Below, in pieces: positions 51,486 to 60,558 of a stretch of 64,000 bases of DNA (positions within the stretch are counted from its first letter, which is position 1; each line of letters starts with the position of its first letter). A program made the translations under genes and the position numbers. The notes beneath the pieces were generated by a model. It saw nothing but the letters and a program-made list of their open reading frames with translations, ran no database searches and was not told where the DNA came from. The DNA comes from Saccharothrix sp. NRRL B-16348 (GTDB taxonomy: Bacteria; Actinomycetota; Actinomycetes; Mycobacteriales; Pseudonocardiaceae): contig NZ_LGED01000197.1 in the NCBI RefSeq assembly GCF_001280085.1, positions 1 to 64,000 on the forward strand, given 5' to 3'.

Positions 51486-52793
51486 CTACAGCAGGCGCGT
51501 GGCGTACGGCATGATCCCGCCGTACCGGACCGGGGCGACGCGGACGTGCGAGCCGGAGTACGGCGCCTCGACCATCATGCCGTCGCCGAGGTAGAGCGCG
51601 ACGTGGGTGCCGCCGCCCGGTCCCCAGAACAGCATGTCGCCGCGCCGGGCCTGGGCGAGCGGCACCTTGCGGCCGGCGTGGTACTGGTAGCCGCTGTAGT
51701 GCGGCAGGTACACGCCGACGCCCGCGAACGCGTACATCATCAGCCCGGAGCAGTCGAAGCCGACGCTGTAGTAGTCGCCGTGCGCGTCGCCGACGCCGCC
51801 GTCCCGGATGCCGACGGTGGGGCCGTCGTAGTTGCCGCCGCCCCACGAGTACCGCACGCCGAGCTGCTGCAGGGCGCGGGCGACGACGGTCTCCACACCG
51901 CTGCTGCTCGGCGCCGTCACCACTGGCGGTCGCGGCGCCTGCGGTGCCTGAGGGGCCTGCACGGCGGCGAGGGCGGCCAGGCGCGCGGCTTCCTCCTCCT
52001 CGCGGCGCTTGTCGTCCAGCCACCGGTCGTACTGGGCGCGTTGGCCCTCCAGCCCTTCGACCGCGTTCAACGCCTGGTCGAGCTCGCCCTCCACGCGGGC
52101 CTTGTCGTCCTGGATGTCCCGCGCGGCGGCGGCCTGGCCCTGCTGGGCCTGCACGGCGGTGGCCTGCGCCGCGTCGGCGTCCCTCTTGGCCTGGTCCGCG
52201 GCGTCCTGCTTGCGGTCGGCCAGGTCGAGCGCGGCACGCGCGGCGGAGTCCTTGTTCGCCTGCTCGGCGCGGGTGCGCTCCACGTCGTCCAGCGCGTCGA
52301 GGCTCGACTCGCTGACGGCCTGGAGCAACTGGGCGCGGGCCAGCAGGTCCTGCGGGCTGGTCGCGCCGAAGTAGGCGGACACGGAGCCGACCAGGCTGCC
52401 CTGCTCGAAGCTGGCGGCGGCGAACTCGTCGAGCCGCACGCGGGCGTCCTCGACGGCGCGGCCGGCGGCCTCGGCCTCGACCCGTGCGGCGTCGGCGTCC
52501 CGGCGTGCCTGGTCGGCCTCGCCCTGCGCGGTCTCCAGGTCGACCCGTGCCTTGTTGGCCAGCTCCAGCTTGAACGCGACGTCGTCGGTCAGGTCCCGGA
52601 GCCGGGCCTCGGCGTCGGTGAGCCGTCCGGTCAGCTCACCGACGCGCGCGGCCTTGGCGTCGGCCTCCTGCCTGCCGGCGCTGATCTCGGCGTCGCTGGG
52701 GTTGGGCGGTGGCGGCGGCACCGCGTGCGCCGCGCCTCCCAGGCCCGTCGCGGTGGTCAACGCGATCACGATCGGGATCACCCAGCGAGTCAC
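51486..52793 (-). CDS. NlpC/P60 peptidoglycan endopeptidase (RipA-like)
   Basis: 435 residues: a signal peptide (1-24), a long coiled coil (about 35-275, rich in Asp/Ala/Arg, typical of RipA-type inhibitory helices), a Pro/Ala linker and a C-terminal NlpC/P60 domain (about 295-435). That domain has catalytic Cys in GFDCSGLMMYAF and His in GGTHVALYLGDG. It cleaves D-Glu-DAP bonds in peptidoglycan during growth or division. Its 170-bp upstream region has no recognisable cyclic-di-AMP riboswitch. It is convergent with the channel gene, 21 bp apart. Confidence 0.93.
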   Translation of the reverse strand: MTRWVIPIVIALTTATGLGGAAHAVPPPPPNPSDAEISAGRQEADAKAARVGELTGRLTDAEARLRDLTDDVAFKLELANKARVDLETAQGEADQARRDADAARVEAEAAGRAVEDARVRLDEFAAASFEQGSLVGSVSAYFGATSPQDLLARAQLLQAVSESSLDALDDVERTRAEQANKDSAARAALDLADRKQDAADQAKRDADAAQATAVQAQQGQAAAARDIQDDKARVEGELDQALNAVEGLEGQRAQYDRWLDDKRREEEEAARLAALAAVQAPQAPQAPRPPVVTAPSSSGVETVVARALQQLGVRYSWGGGNYDGPTVGIRDGGVGDAHGDYYSVGFDCSGLMMYAFAGVGVYLPHYSGYQYHAGRKVPLAQARRGDMLFWGPGGGTHVALYLGDGMMVEAPYSGSHVRVAPVRYGGIMPYATRLL

Positions 52794-52964
52794 GACTGCC
52801 GCCCTCCCCGCGCACTCGGCCGATCGGCATTACGCCGAACGGCGCTACGCAGGCCGACTCTGCCACTCGTGCCTCACTGTTTCCAACCGACCCGGCGTGA
52901 ACATCAGCCACACGGGTCACAGCAGACGCGGGGAACCACCCTCAGCCGGGTGACGGGATCACGG

Positions 52965-54497
52965 TCAGTTGACCTTGCGGTCGAGGTCGGCCCAGTACGG
53001 CTCGCGCAGCTTGAACTTCTGCACCTTGCCGGTGGCGGTGCGCGGGATGGCGTCGCGGAACTCGACCGAGGTCGGCGCCTTGTACCCGGCGAGCCTGGCC
53101 TTGCAGTGCGCGATCAGCTCCGCCTCCGACACCTCCGCGCCCTCGGCCCGCACGACCAGCGCCTTGATCGTCTCGCCCCACTTGTCGTGCGGCACGCCGA
53201 TGACCGCCGCCTCGGCCACCGCGGGGTGGCCGAACAGGGCGTCCTCCACTTCGATGGACGACACGTTCTCGCCGCCGGTGATGATCACGTCCTTCTTGCG
53301 GTCGGAGATCGTCAGGTGGCCCTCGTCGTCCAGCTCGCCGCCGTCGCCGGTGTGGAACCAGCCGTCCTCCAGCGCCTCGGCGCTCGCCTCGGGGTTCTCC
53401 CAGTAGCCGGCCATGACGACGTTCCCGCGGGCCAGCACCTCGCCGGTCTCGGACACCTTCAGCCGCACGCCGAGCCCCGGCGCGCCCGCCCGCGACAGCT
53501 TGCGCGCCCGCTCCAGCGGCGGCAGCTCGTCGTCGGCCGGTCGGGTGCGGTTGAACGTCAGCAGCGGCGACGTCTCGGTCAGGCCGTAGAGCTGCAGGAA
53601 CTCCCAGCCGAGCTCCTCGCCCACGCGGGCGATGGTGCGGCTGGGCGGCGGCGCGCCCGCGCAGATGACGCGGACCCGGTCGCGGCCGGGGATCTCGCCG
53701 TCCCAGTCCTGGGCGGCGTCCAGCACGGCGTTCCACACGGCGGGCGCGCCGCACATCAGCGTGACGCCGTGGTCGCGGACCCGGTTGAGGATCTCGGTGC
53801 CGTCGACCTTGCGCAGCACGACCTGCGGCACGCCGAGCCCGGCCAGGCCGTAGGGCATGCCCCAGCCGTTGCAGTGGAACATCGGCAGCACGTGCAGGTA
53901 GACGTCGCGTTCCCAGACGCGGGCGTGCATGGCGAACGTGACCGCGTTGAGCCAGACGTTGCGGTGGGTCAGCTGGACGCCCTTGGGGCGCGCGGTCGTG
54001 CCGGAGGTGTAGTTGATCGTGGCGGTGGCGTCCTCATCCGGCTCGCGCCACGGCCGCGGCTCGGTGTCAAAGCGCATCAGCTCGGTCTCGGTCTGCTCGC
54101 CGAGCACGAAGCGGTGCCGGGCGGTGACGCCGTCCAGCTCCAGTTCGGGGTCCACGAGCAGCGCGGACGCGCCGCTGTGCTCGACGATGTAGGACACCTC
54201 GTCGGGCCGCAGCCGGAAGTTCACCGGCACCGCGATGCGGCCGGAGGCGGGCACCGCGTGCAGCAGTTCGAGCAGCCGGGCCGAGTTGTGGCTGACCACG
54301 GCGACCCGTTCGCCCTCGCCGACGCCGAGCGCGTCGAACCCGGCCTGCCAGGCGCGGACGCGGGTGGCGAACTCGCCGTAGGTCGTGGTCGGCACGGGCG
54401 CGGCGGGCTGGACGGGCTCGTCGACGGAGGCCGTGGTGTCGGCGAAGACCTGCTCCGCCCGGTGGAGGAAATCGGCGACGGTCAGGGGTACGCGCAT
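52965..54497 (-). CDS. Acyl-CoA synthetase (FadD/AlkK-like, AMP-forming)
   Basis: 510 residues with P-loop TINYTSGTTARPKGVQLTHR (about 156-175), an acyl-binding motif (LHVLPMFHCNGWG), A5 (LQLYGLTETSP), the hinge DRKKDVIITGGENVSSIEVE and the catalytic lysine motif (RTATGKVQKFKLR). It activates a fatty or other carboxylic acid to its CoA thioester in the cytosol. It is full length, unlike the fadD remnant at 31281. It ends a minus-strand run with the carbonic anhydrase and sirtuin genes. Confidence 0.93.
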   Translation of the reverse strand: MRVPLTVADFLHRAEQVFADTTASVDEPVQPAAPVPTTTYGEFATRVRAWQAGFDALGVGEGERVAVVSHNSARLLELLHAVPASGRIAVPVNFRLRPDEVSYIVEHSGASALLVDPELELDGVTARHRFVLGEQTETELMRFDTEPRPWREPDEDATATINYTSGTTARPKGVQLTHRNVWLNAVTFAMHARVWERDVYLHVLPMFHCNGWGMPYGLAGLGVPQVVLRKVDGTEILNRVRDHGVTLMCGAPAVWNAVLDAAQDWDGEIPGRDRVRVICAGAPPPSRTIARVGEELGWEFLQLYGLTETSPLLTFNRTRPADDELPPLERARKLSRAGAPGLGVRLKVSETGEVLARGNVVMAGYWENPEASAEALEDGWFHTGDGGELDDEGHLTISDRKKDVIITGGENVSSIEVEDALFGHPAVAEAAVIGVPHDKWGETIKALVVRAEGAEVSEAELIAHCKARLAGYKAPTSVEFRDAIPRTATGKVQKFKLREPYWADLDRKVN

Positions 54498-54542
54498 ACG
54501 AGGTGACCTTATTTACCCGCCACCGCCCCGGCTACCTCCACG

Positions 54543-55115
54543 TCACCCGGTCGCCAGCACGAACCTCCGGTTCACCGGCTGCACGGGGCGCGGGTGGTCG
54601 GCGTGCGTGCGGACGAAGGCGCGCAGGGCCGGGTCCTCCACCTGGACCGGCTCGTTCATCACGACCCAGCTGACGATCTCGTCGAACTCGCCCGTGGTCA
54701 GCGAGCCCTCGTAGCGGTGGAACCCGCCGCCCGGGAAGAGCGCCGGCAGGTCGATGCCGCTCGGCGGCTTCCCCTCCGACGCGCCCGGCTCGCCGAGGTC
54801 GACGAACACCGCCACCACGCACGCGCGCAACGCGTCGTCCGCCCTCAGGTGGACGGCGTGCAGCTCCGCGCCCCGCGCCCGGCCGCGCACCCAGTGCTCG
54901 CTCGGCCGGTGGAAGTGGAGGTTGTCGAGCCGGAACTCCTGCCCGCCCAGGCACACCAGGTGCTCGCCCCTCGGCCGGAACCGCCAGCCGTGGCCCTCGT
55001 CCCGGGCGACGAACTGGTCGGCCCGCCAGCGCACGTCGAACTCGTCCGCCAGCCGGGGCACCACCACCGCGTCCCGGAGGTTGATCGGTGACTGTTGACT
55101 CCCCAGACTCCCCAT
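54543..55115 (-). CDS. Alpha-type carbonic anhydrase, short cytosolic form
   Basis: 190 residues with the alpha-CA marks QSPINL (8-13), LDNLHFHRPSEHW (zinc ligands His67 and His69; Glu73) and ELHAVHL (third ligand His86, gatekeeper Glu84), then GSLTT (Thr199 equivalent). It lacks a signal peptide and is shorter than the usual 230-260 residues; the ATG at 55115 (AAGGGTGA upstream) leaves the N-terminal region minimal. It interconverts CO2 and bicarbonate. Genes on the same strand: sirtuin upstream (62 bp), acyl-CoA synthetase downstream (45 bp). Confidence 0.88.
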   Translation of the reverse strand: MGSLGSQQSPINLRDAVVVPRLADEFDVRWRADQFVARDEGHGWRFRPRGEHLVCLGGQEFRLDNLHFHRPSEHWVRGRARGAELHAVHLRADDALRACVVAVFVDLGEPGASEGKPPSGIDLPALFPGGGFHRYEGSLTTGEFDEIVSWVVMNEPVQVEDPALRAFVRTHADHPRPVQPVNRRFVLATG

Positions 55116-55177
55116 GCGGTCACCCTTGCACCGCGACGCGGTCACGTTCGGGTGGTTGCCTGCCACGAACGAGTGGT

Positions 55178-55915
55178 TCACCAGGTGCTGGGGTCGCCCC
55201 ACGTTCGGATCGGGCCGGTCGCCACCACGGGCACGGCGGCCAGTGCGGGCAGCGCCGACGCGGCCGGCTCGCGCACCACCGCCGCCGCCAGCGAGTCGTA
55301 CGGCGTCGGGTCGAGGCTGCAGATCACCACCGCCGCGCCCGCTTTCGCCGCCAATGGCACCAGCTGCGCGGCGGGCTCGACCGTGAGCGACGTCCCGGCG
55401 ACCAGCATCGCGTCGCAGTCCAGCACCGCCATCCGCGCCGCGCGCAGCACGTCGTCGTGCAGGGGCTCGCCGAACGCGACCGCCGCGGGCCGCAGGACCC
55501 CGCCGCACACCTGGCAATCCGGCGGCAGCTCACCGCCGCGAACGCGCGCCAGCGCCTCGCTCATCGCTCCGACGGCGCCGCATGAGACGCACACCACACG
55601 TGACATGGACCCGTGCAGCTCGATCACCGAGGACGACCCGGCCCGCTGGTGCAGCCCGTCGACGTTCTGCGTCAGCAACGACCGCAGCCGCCCGATCCGC
55701 TGCAACCCGGTCAACGCGCGGTGCGCGGCATTCGGCTCGGCCGTCCACATCGGATCGTCCAGCCAGGACTCCCACGCCTCCCGCCGCACGCGTGCCGACG
55801 TCAGGAACGCCGACGCGTCGAACCGGAACCGCACCACCCCCGACTCCAGCGAGACACCGGCGCCGGTGAGCGCGGTGATGCGCCGCGCGAGGGCCATCAC
55901 GTCCCGTGCACTCAT
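55178..55915 (-). CDS. Sirtuin-family NAD-dependent deacylase with an atypical cofactor loop
   Basis: 245 residues. It keeps GAG (18-20), TQNVDGLHQ (82-90), catalytic His101, the zinc site (Cys109, Cys112, Cys134, Cys137) and the GTSL-type NAD motif ([14 protein letters not shown]). The cofactor-binding loop, normally GIPDFRG, reads SGVVRFRF here (25-32), losing the conserved Pro and Asp. Such loss may change activity (for example to weak deacylase or ADP-ribosyltransferase). It is upstream of the carbonic anhydrase and acyl-CoA synthetase, a setting that fits acylation control of metabolism. The ATG at 55915 is chosen by homology. Confidence 0.85.
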   Translation of the reverse strand: MSARDVMALARRITALTGAGVSLESGVVRFRFDASAFLTSARVRREAWESWLDDPMWTAEPNAAHRALTGLQRIGRLRSLLTQNVDGLHQRAGSSSVIELHGSMSRVVCVSCGAVGAMSEALARVRGGELPPDCQVCGGVLRPAAVAFGEPLHDDVLRAARMAVLDCDAMLVAGTSLTVEPAAQLVPLAAKAGAAVVICSLDPTPYDSLAAAVVREPAASALPALAAVPVVATGPIRTWGDPSTW

Positions 55916-55951
55916 GGCACCACCGTCCCACACGCCTGCGAGCATGGGTGC

Positions 55952-56434
55952 GTGCGCGGGACACCGTCGGCGAGGCCGACATTCAGACACTGGACGGGCG
56001 CGGCGCTCGGAGTTATCGGTTTGGTCACGGCGGTGACGGGTTTCTTCCTGCCCTGGCTGCGCTCCGGCACCGTCACGAGGACCAGTTACGAGGTGCTCGC
56101 TCTGCGTGGTTTCGCCGGGTTGAACGGTGTGCCGGGCGAGGTCGTGCGCGGTGTGTGGGTGGCGCTCACCCCTTTGGCGGTGTGCTGCGTGGTGCTGTGG
56201 GTCGCGGGTTTTCACCGGTTCGCGTCATGGCTCGCACTAGTGTTTGGCACGATTGCGGGAACGGTGGCGGCACTTGCCGCCGTCCAAGGGGGCAACGAGG
56301 CGGCACTGGTCGGGATCAGCCTGACCGGACCGGTGGCGACCCTCGGTGGTGCTGTGCTGGGGATCGCCGGGGCGATCACCGTGCTCACCGCGACTTCCCG
56401 CACAGCGATCAGCACTCCAGGAGGAGCACCGTGA
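55952..56434 (+). CDS. Small four-helix membrane protein
   Basis: 160 residues with four hydrophobic segments (about 17-37, 67-86, 90-112, 120-142; [34 protein letters not shown]). I do not recognise a family. The GTG start is chosen at 55952 because a longer frame lacks homology. It is coupled by GTGA overlap to the Gln/Pro/Gly-rich membrane protein downstream, so both may form a unit. It is divergent from the sirtuin gene 36 bp away. Confidence 0.7.
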   Translation: MRGTPSARPTFRHWTGAALGVIGLVTAVTGFFLPWLRSGTVTRTSYEVLALRGFAGLNGVPGEVVRGVWVALTPLAVCCVVLWVAGFHRFASWLALVFGTIAGTVAALAAVQGGNEAALVGISLTGPVATLGGAVLGIAGAITVLTATSRTAISTPGGAP

Positions 56435-57942
56435 CGTACCCAGGTGGCGGCGGAGGCGAATGGCCACCGCAGAACAACCCGTACGGCCAGCCGCAGCAGG
56501 GCCAGCCGCAGCAGGGGGGCTACCCGCAGCAGGGCGGTTACCCGCAGCAGGGGGGCTACCCCCAGCAGGGCGGCTACCCGCAGACCGGTCCCCAGCCGCA
56601 GCAGCAGGGCTACCCGCAGACCGGCCCGCAGGGTTTCGCGCAGCCGCAGCAGCCGGGTTACCAGCAGGACTTCGGCCAGCCCTACGGCCAGGCGCCCGCC
56701 GGTTTCTCGGGTGAGCCGCCGAAGAAGAAGCGCACCGGCCTGGTCATCACCGCAGTCGTCGCCGTCCTCGCGCTGGCCGCGGGCACGGTCGCCACGGTGT
56801 GGGCGCTGCGCAGCTCCGACGACGTGGCCGCCGGCTCCGAGAGCCCGTCCACCGCGGCGAACAACCTGCTCAGCGCGCTGGGCAGCGGTGACGTCCTCGG
56901 CATCATGAACGGTCTGGCGCCCGCCGAGGCGAAGCTCAGCAAGGACTACACCGAGGCCACGATCAGCGAGGCCAAGCGGCTGGAGATCCTGAAGAAGGAC
57001 GCGGACCCGAACAAGCTCAGCGGCGTCCAGATCAAGAGCGAGGGCATCAAGTTCGACGACGCCGCCGCGGAGAAGGTCAACGACCACCTGACGATCAACA
57101 AGGTGGTCGAGGGCAAGATCACGATCACCTCGGACGTCAAGCAGATCCCGCTGACCGACAAGCTGGTCGACGCGCTCGGCGCGGAGCTGGACAAGGCCGG
57201 CACCGAGACCGACACGCTGGACTTCGCCAAGGAGAAGGCCGACCGCGGCGGCAAGCCGATCGGCATCGCCACCATCAAGGTGGGCGACGAGTGGTACCCG
57301 AGCCTCTTCTACACCCTCGCGAACGCGGCGCTGGAGGAAGAGGACCTGAAGTGGCCCGCCCAGGGCATCGCGCCGGCCGGCGCGGGCTCGGCGAACGACG
57401 CCGCGAAGCAGATGGTGGAGAAGGCGCTCGAGGGTGACGTCAAGGGCGTCATCGCGCTGCTGCCGCCGGACGAGATGGGCGTGCTGCAGGACGTCGGCCC
57501 GGTGATCCTGGACCAGATCGGCAAGACGCCCGCCACGGGCGCGAAGCTGATCGAGCTGGAGACCGACGCGAAGGACGTCTCCGGCGGCAAGCTGCTGACG
57601 ATCCGCAAGCTCGTGGTCGAGGCCGAGGGCGAGACGGTCGAGCTGAGCCGGGACGGCGACTGCTACAGCGCCACCGTCAAGGGCGAGACGCAGCAGCTGT
57701 GCGCGGACCAGATCACGCAGCTGGTCGAGCAGCAGGGCGGCCGCAACATCCCGCCCGCCGCGATCGACGTGATCGCCCGGATCGGCGCGCAGGTGCTGAA
57801 GGACGGCATCGGCGTGGTCGCGACCGAGGTCGACGGCAAGTGGTTCGTCAGCCCGTTCCGCACGTACAGCGAGCTGTTCCTGACGCTGATGCGCGGTCTG
57901 GAGCCGAAGGACATCGACGAGCTGATCAAGGCGATCAAGTAA
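56431..57942 (+). CDS. Membrane-anchored protein with a Gln/Pro/Gly/Tyr repeat N-terminus
   Basis: 503 residues: a cytoplasmic N-terminus (1-95) built of YPQQGG-type repeats, a basic stop-transfer segment (PPKKKR), one membrane helix (101-124, [20 protein letters not shown]) and a large extracytoplasmic part (130-503) with two similar alpha+beta halves ([40 protein letters not shown]) and a Cys pair (DGDCYSA, QQLCADQ). I do not recognise a function. Similar layouts with a Pro/Gln-rich cytoplasmic tail are common in actinobacteria. The GTG is preceded by AGGAGGAGC. Confidence 0.72.
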   Translation: MTYPGGGGGEWPPQNNPYGQPQQGQPQQGGYPQQGGYPQQGGYPQQGGYPQTGPQPQQQGYPQTGPQGFAQPQQPGYQQDFGQPYGQAPAGFSGEPPKKKRTGLVITAVVAVLALAAGTVATVWALRSSDDVAAGSESPSTAANNLLSALGSGDVLGIMNGLAPAEAKLSKDYTEATISEAKRLEILKKDADPNKLSGVQIKSEGIKFDDAAAEKVNDHLTINKVVEGKITITSDVKQIPLTDKLVDALGAELDKAGTETDTLDFAKEKADRGGKPIGIATIKVGDEWYPSLFYTLANAALEEEDLKWPAQGIAPAGAGSANDAAKQMVEKALEGDVKGVIALLPPDEMGVLQDVGPVILDQIGKTPATGAKLIELETDAKDVSGGKLLTIRKLVVEAEGETVELSRDGDCYSATVKGETQQLCADQITQLVEQQGGRNIPPAAIDVIARIGAQVLKDGIGVVATEVDGKWFVSPFRTYSELFLTLMRGLEPKDIDELIKAIK

Positions 57943-57980
57943 GTCGGACAGCACCACCGCACAGCACCACCGCACGCTCC

Positions 57981-58018
57981 GCAGGGGTCCTCGCCAAGGG
58001 GACCCCTGCTTTTATTTT
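57981..58018 (+). terminator. Rho-independent terminator after the Gln-rich membrane protein gene
   Basis: A perfect 10-bp stem GCAGGGGTCC (57981-57990) with 58000-58009 and a 9-base loop, followed directly by the T-rich tail TTTTATTTT. It is one of few classic T-tailed terminators in this window. Confidence 0.92.
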
Positions 58019-58109
58019 GCCGGCGGGGTCCGACAATTCCGGCCGCCAAGACCCGCCGAGGTTCCGCTAAGACCCGTCGAGACCACGGCGAGGTCAGGCA
58101 ACACCCAGC

Positions 58110-58242
58110 GAGACCCAGCGAGACCTGGCGAGACCTGCGAGACCTGGCGAGACCTGCGAGACCTGGCGAGACCTGCGAGACCTGGCGAGACCTGCGAGAC
58201 CTGCGAGACCTGGCGAGACCTGCGAGACCTGCGAGACCTGGC
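58110..58242. repeat. Tandem repeat of 14 units, GAGACCTGGC / GAGACCTGC
   Basis: From 58110 the sequence is a run of 14 units of 10 or 9 bases: GAGACCCAGC first, then GAGACCTGGC and GAGACCTGC mostly alternating. Diverged units continue to the left (GAGGTC, GAGACC near 58080). The 434-bp gap between 57942 and the lysR gene at 58376 otherwise holds only the terminator. Because the units are nearly identical, copy-number change by slippage is expected. Confidence 0.95.
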
Positions 58243-58375
58243 GCGTGCACTGGCCGCGGTTCCGCGGACAACCGGCCGTTGACCACGTGACCCAGGCTGA
58301 CCGCGCCGGAGTGCGAAGACACAACCCGCTCCCGGCGAGCCACAACGTTCGGTTGTGCGCCCATAGGCTCGAACG

Positions 58376-59299
58376 GTGGACACGGAAGCGCTGCGGTCGT
58401 TCGTCCGGGCGGCCGAGCTCGGGCAGTTGCGGCACGCCGCCGCGGAGCTGGGCGTCACGCAGCAGGCGGTCTCCAAGCGGGTTGCCGGGTTGGAGCGCGA
58501 GTTGGGGGTCAGCCTGTTCACCCGCACCGCCCGAGGGGTGGAGCTGACGCTCGACGGCCAGGCGTTCCTCCCGCACGCCCGGAGCGTCGTCACGGGTGCC
58601 GACCGCGCCGTCACCGCGGTCCGACCCGGCTCCCGGGCCCTCCGGATCGACGTCCTCGGGCTGCGCAGCGCGCAGGCCGTCGTGCTGCACGACTACTGGC
58701 GCTCGCACCCCGGCACCAACCTCGACGTGGTGACCCTCAGGGTCGACGACCCGCGCCTCGCGGTCGCCGCGGTCGAGGCGGGCGAGATCGACGCCTCGTT
58801 CCGCGCGGTCACGGACCAGGCCTCGCTGCCACGCGACGTGCGGATGATCCACGCGTTCGACTCGCCGCTGGAACTCCTCGTCGGCCCGAGGCACCCGCTC
58901 GCCTCCGCGCGCACCCTGACGCCGGCCCGGCTGCGCAAGCACCGGATCTGGGTGCCGGGCATCGCGCCGCGCAGCGAATGGGCGGAGTTCTACGACCAGC
59001 TCGCCACCGACTTCGACCTCCGCGTCGACGCGGCGGGCCCGAACTTCGGCAACGAGGTCCTCCAGGACACCCTCGCGGACTCCGCGGACGTGGCGACCCT
59101 CGTCGGCGCGCGCGACCGGTACACCTGGCCGACGCACTACGACCTGCGCCGCATCCCGATCGTCGAGCCGACGATCGCCTACCCGCTCTCGCTGCTGCTC
59201 CCCCGCACGACTCCGCACCCGGGACTCCGGCCGATCATCGACCACCTGCACGGCCTGCCCACGCTCCCCGGCGCCGTGTGGCGACCGTCGTGGCGCTGA
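58376..59299 (+). CDS. LysR family transcriptional regulator
   Basis: 307 residues: an N-terminal LysR helix-turn-helix (about 3-62, FVRAAELGQLRHAAAELGVT followed by QQAVSKRVAGLERELG) and a periplasmic-binding-like effector domain (about 85-295). It is followed 31 bp later by the acetyltransferase gene on the same strand. Its target genes are unknown, since no divergent gene is adjacent (the tandem repeat lies upstream). The GTG start is chosen by homology. Confidence 0.9.
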   Translation: MDTEALRSFVRAAELGQLRHAAAELGVTQQAVSKRVAGLERELGVSLFTRTARGVELTLDGQAFLPHARSVVTGADRAVTAVRPGSRALRIDVLGLRSAQAVVLHDYWRSHPGTNLDVVTLRVDDPRLAVAAVEAGEIDASFRAVTDQASLPRDVRMIHAFDSPLELLVGPRHPLASARTLTPARLRKHRIWVPGIAPRSEWAEFYDQLATDFDLRVDAAGPNFGNEVLQDTLADSADVATLVGARDRYTWPTHYDLRRIPIVEPTIAYPLSLLLPRTTPHPGLRPIIDHLHGLPTLPGAVWRPSWR

Positions 59300-59330
59300 C
59301 GGCACCCCCGACACCACCCATGACACCACG

Positions 59331-59894
59331 ATGAGGGGAAACGACCGAGTCATGCGCGACGACCGCCTCCTGCGCATCCACAGCGCCGAGTTCCGGGCCA
59401 TGTCCGAGCGGGTCCTGCGGGCCACCGAACTCACCTCCCGCCTCAACGTCCTGCCGTTCGACGACGAGGCGGGCAAGGCGGAGCTGTTCGCCGGGATCCT
59501 CGGCCGGCCGCTGCCGGAGAAGGTCACGATCTACCCGCCCTTCTACACCGACCACGGCCTGCGCCTGGAGCTCGCCGAACGCGTGTTCATCAACCAGAAC
59601 TGCACGTTCCTGGACTACGCCGGCATCCGCCTCGGCGAGCGCGTGATGATCGGGCCGAGGGCCACGTTCATCACCGTCGGTCACCCCGTCGACCCCAGGG
59701 AGCGCCGGGGTTGGCTGAGCGGCGGGCCCATCGACGTGGCGGAGAACGTGTGGATCGGCGCCGGCGCCACGATCCTGCCCGGCGTCACGATCGGGCGCGA
59801 CGCCGTGATCGCCGCGGGCGCGGTCGTGGCCGACGACGTGCCGCCGGCGAGCCTGGTGACCGGCGCCAAGGCCGCCGTCCGCCGGCAGTGGTGA
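59331..59894 (+). CDS. Hexapeptide-repeat O-acetyltransferase (Maa/LacA/NodL-like)
   Basis: 187 residues: an N-terminal helical region typical of maltose/galactoside acetyltransferases, then a left-handed beta-helix built from hexapeptide repeats (IRLGERVMIGPRATFITVGH; IDVAENVWIGAGATILPGVT; IGRDAVIAAGAVVADDV). His in ITVGHPVDP is the likely catalytic base. It transfers acetyl from acetyl-CoA to a sugar or similar hydroxyl. The start at 59331 is used; ATG at 59352 (with GAGGGG upstream) is an alternative. Confidence 0.88.
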   Translation: MRGNDRVMRDDRLLRIHSAEFRAMSERVLRATELTSRLNVLPFDDEAGKAELFAGILGRPLPEKVTIYPPFYTDHGLRLELAERVFINQNCTFLDYAGIRLGERVMIGPRATFITVGHPVDPRERRGWLSGGPIDVAENVWIGAGATILPGVTIGRDAVIAAGAVVADDVPPASLVTGAKAAVRRQW

Positions 59895-59910
59895 CGACCC
59901 GGCCCGGGAA

Positions 59911-60558
59911 CTAGCCGCGGCGGGGGCCGACCGCGGTGCCGAGCCAGGTCGCGGCGGCCACGAACAGCACCGCGACCACCCCCGAGACCGCCAACGCGGA
60001 CGTGACGCCGTCGTCGTGGGACAGCGCCCACAGCACGTTGCCGACGGGCGGGGTGCGGCCGAACAGGAACACCAGCACGACCAGCGCGGTCGCGGCGAGC
60101 ACCGACCAGCCGGCCTGCGTGATCACCGGGCGGCTGCACAGCACGCCCACGCCGACGCCGACCAGCGCGCACACCGCCAGCGCCGCGAAGCCCTGCGCCA
60201 CCGTGCCCGGCGGGTACGGGCGCGGTTGCGTCACGACCGGCACCAACGCGGCGACGAGGGCCACGCCCAGCGCCGCGAGGGCGGCCAGCGCGGTCACGGC
60301 CGCCTGGGCACGCGCCCAGCCGCCCGCGGTCACCACGGTCATCGTGCGGCGCACCGGGTCCTCCGCGGTCGCGATGACCACCGTCAGCCACACCGACACC
60401 GGGTAGACCAGCACGCACGTGCCGGCGTACGCGGGCAGCGGCGGGCCGGCGTCGGAGGCGTAGAGCATCCCGAGCACGGCCACGTGCAGCAGCAACGGCG
60501 GCAGCCAGCGCTGCGTACGCAGCACGTCCACCAGCAGGTACCGCACCAGCGCCGTCAC
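59911..60558 (-). CDS. ABC transporter membrane subunit (ABC-2-like)
   Basis: 215 residues with six hydrophobic segments and no nucleotide-binding motif. It overlaps the end of the ATPase gene by four bases, so the two make a two-component ABC exporter, with this protein as the membrane part. The sequence is not close to a family I can name, so the exported substrate is unknown. Confidence 0.78.
   Translation of the reverse strand: MTALVRYLLVDVLRTQRWLPPLLLHVAVLGMLYASDAGPPLPAYAGTCVLVYPVSVWLTVVIATAEDPVRRTMTVVTAGGWARAQAAVTALAALAALGVALVAALVPVVTQPRPYPPGTVAQGFAALAVCALVGVGVGVLCSRPVITQAGWSVLAATALVVLVFLFGRTPPVGNVLWALSHDDGVTSALAVSGVVAVLFVAAATWLGTAVGPRRG

Noticed and set aside
52794..52964. Cyclic-di-AMP (ydaO-type) riboswitch upstream of the NlpC/P60 gene
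   Set aside because: Such switches often precede cell-wall hydrolases in actinobacteria, but I could not find the conserved core blocks on the minus strand, only short GCC/GGC hairpins.
58110..58242. CRISPR array
   Set aside because: Units are 9-10 bases, contiguous, with no spacers and no cas genes nearby; it is a minisatellite.
58094..59527. Minus-strand frame containing repeats of QVSQVSPGLAGLARS
   Set aside because: The repeats are only the translation of the 58110-58242 tandem DNA repeat and the frame runs antisense to lysR; no independent evidence for a gene.
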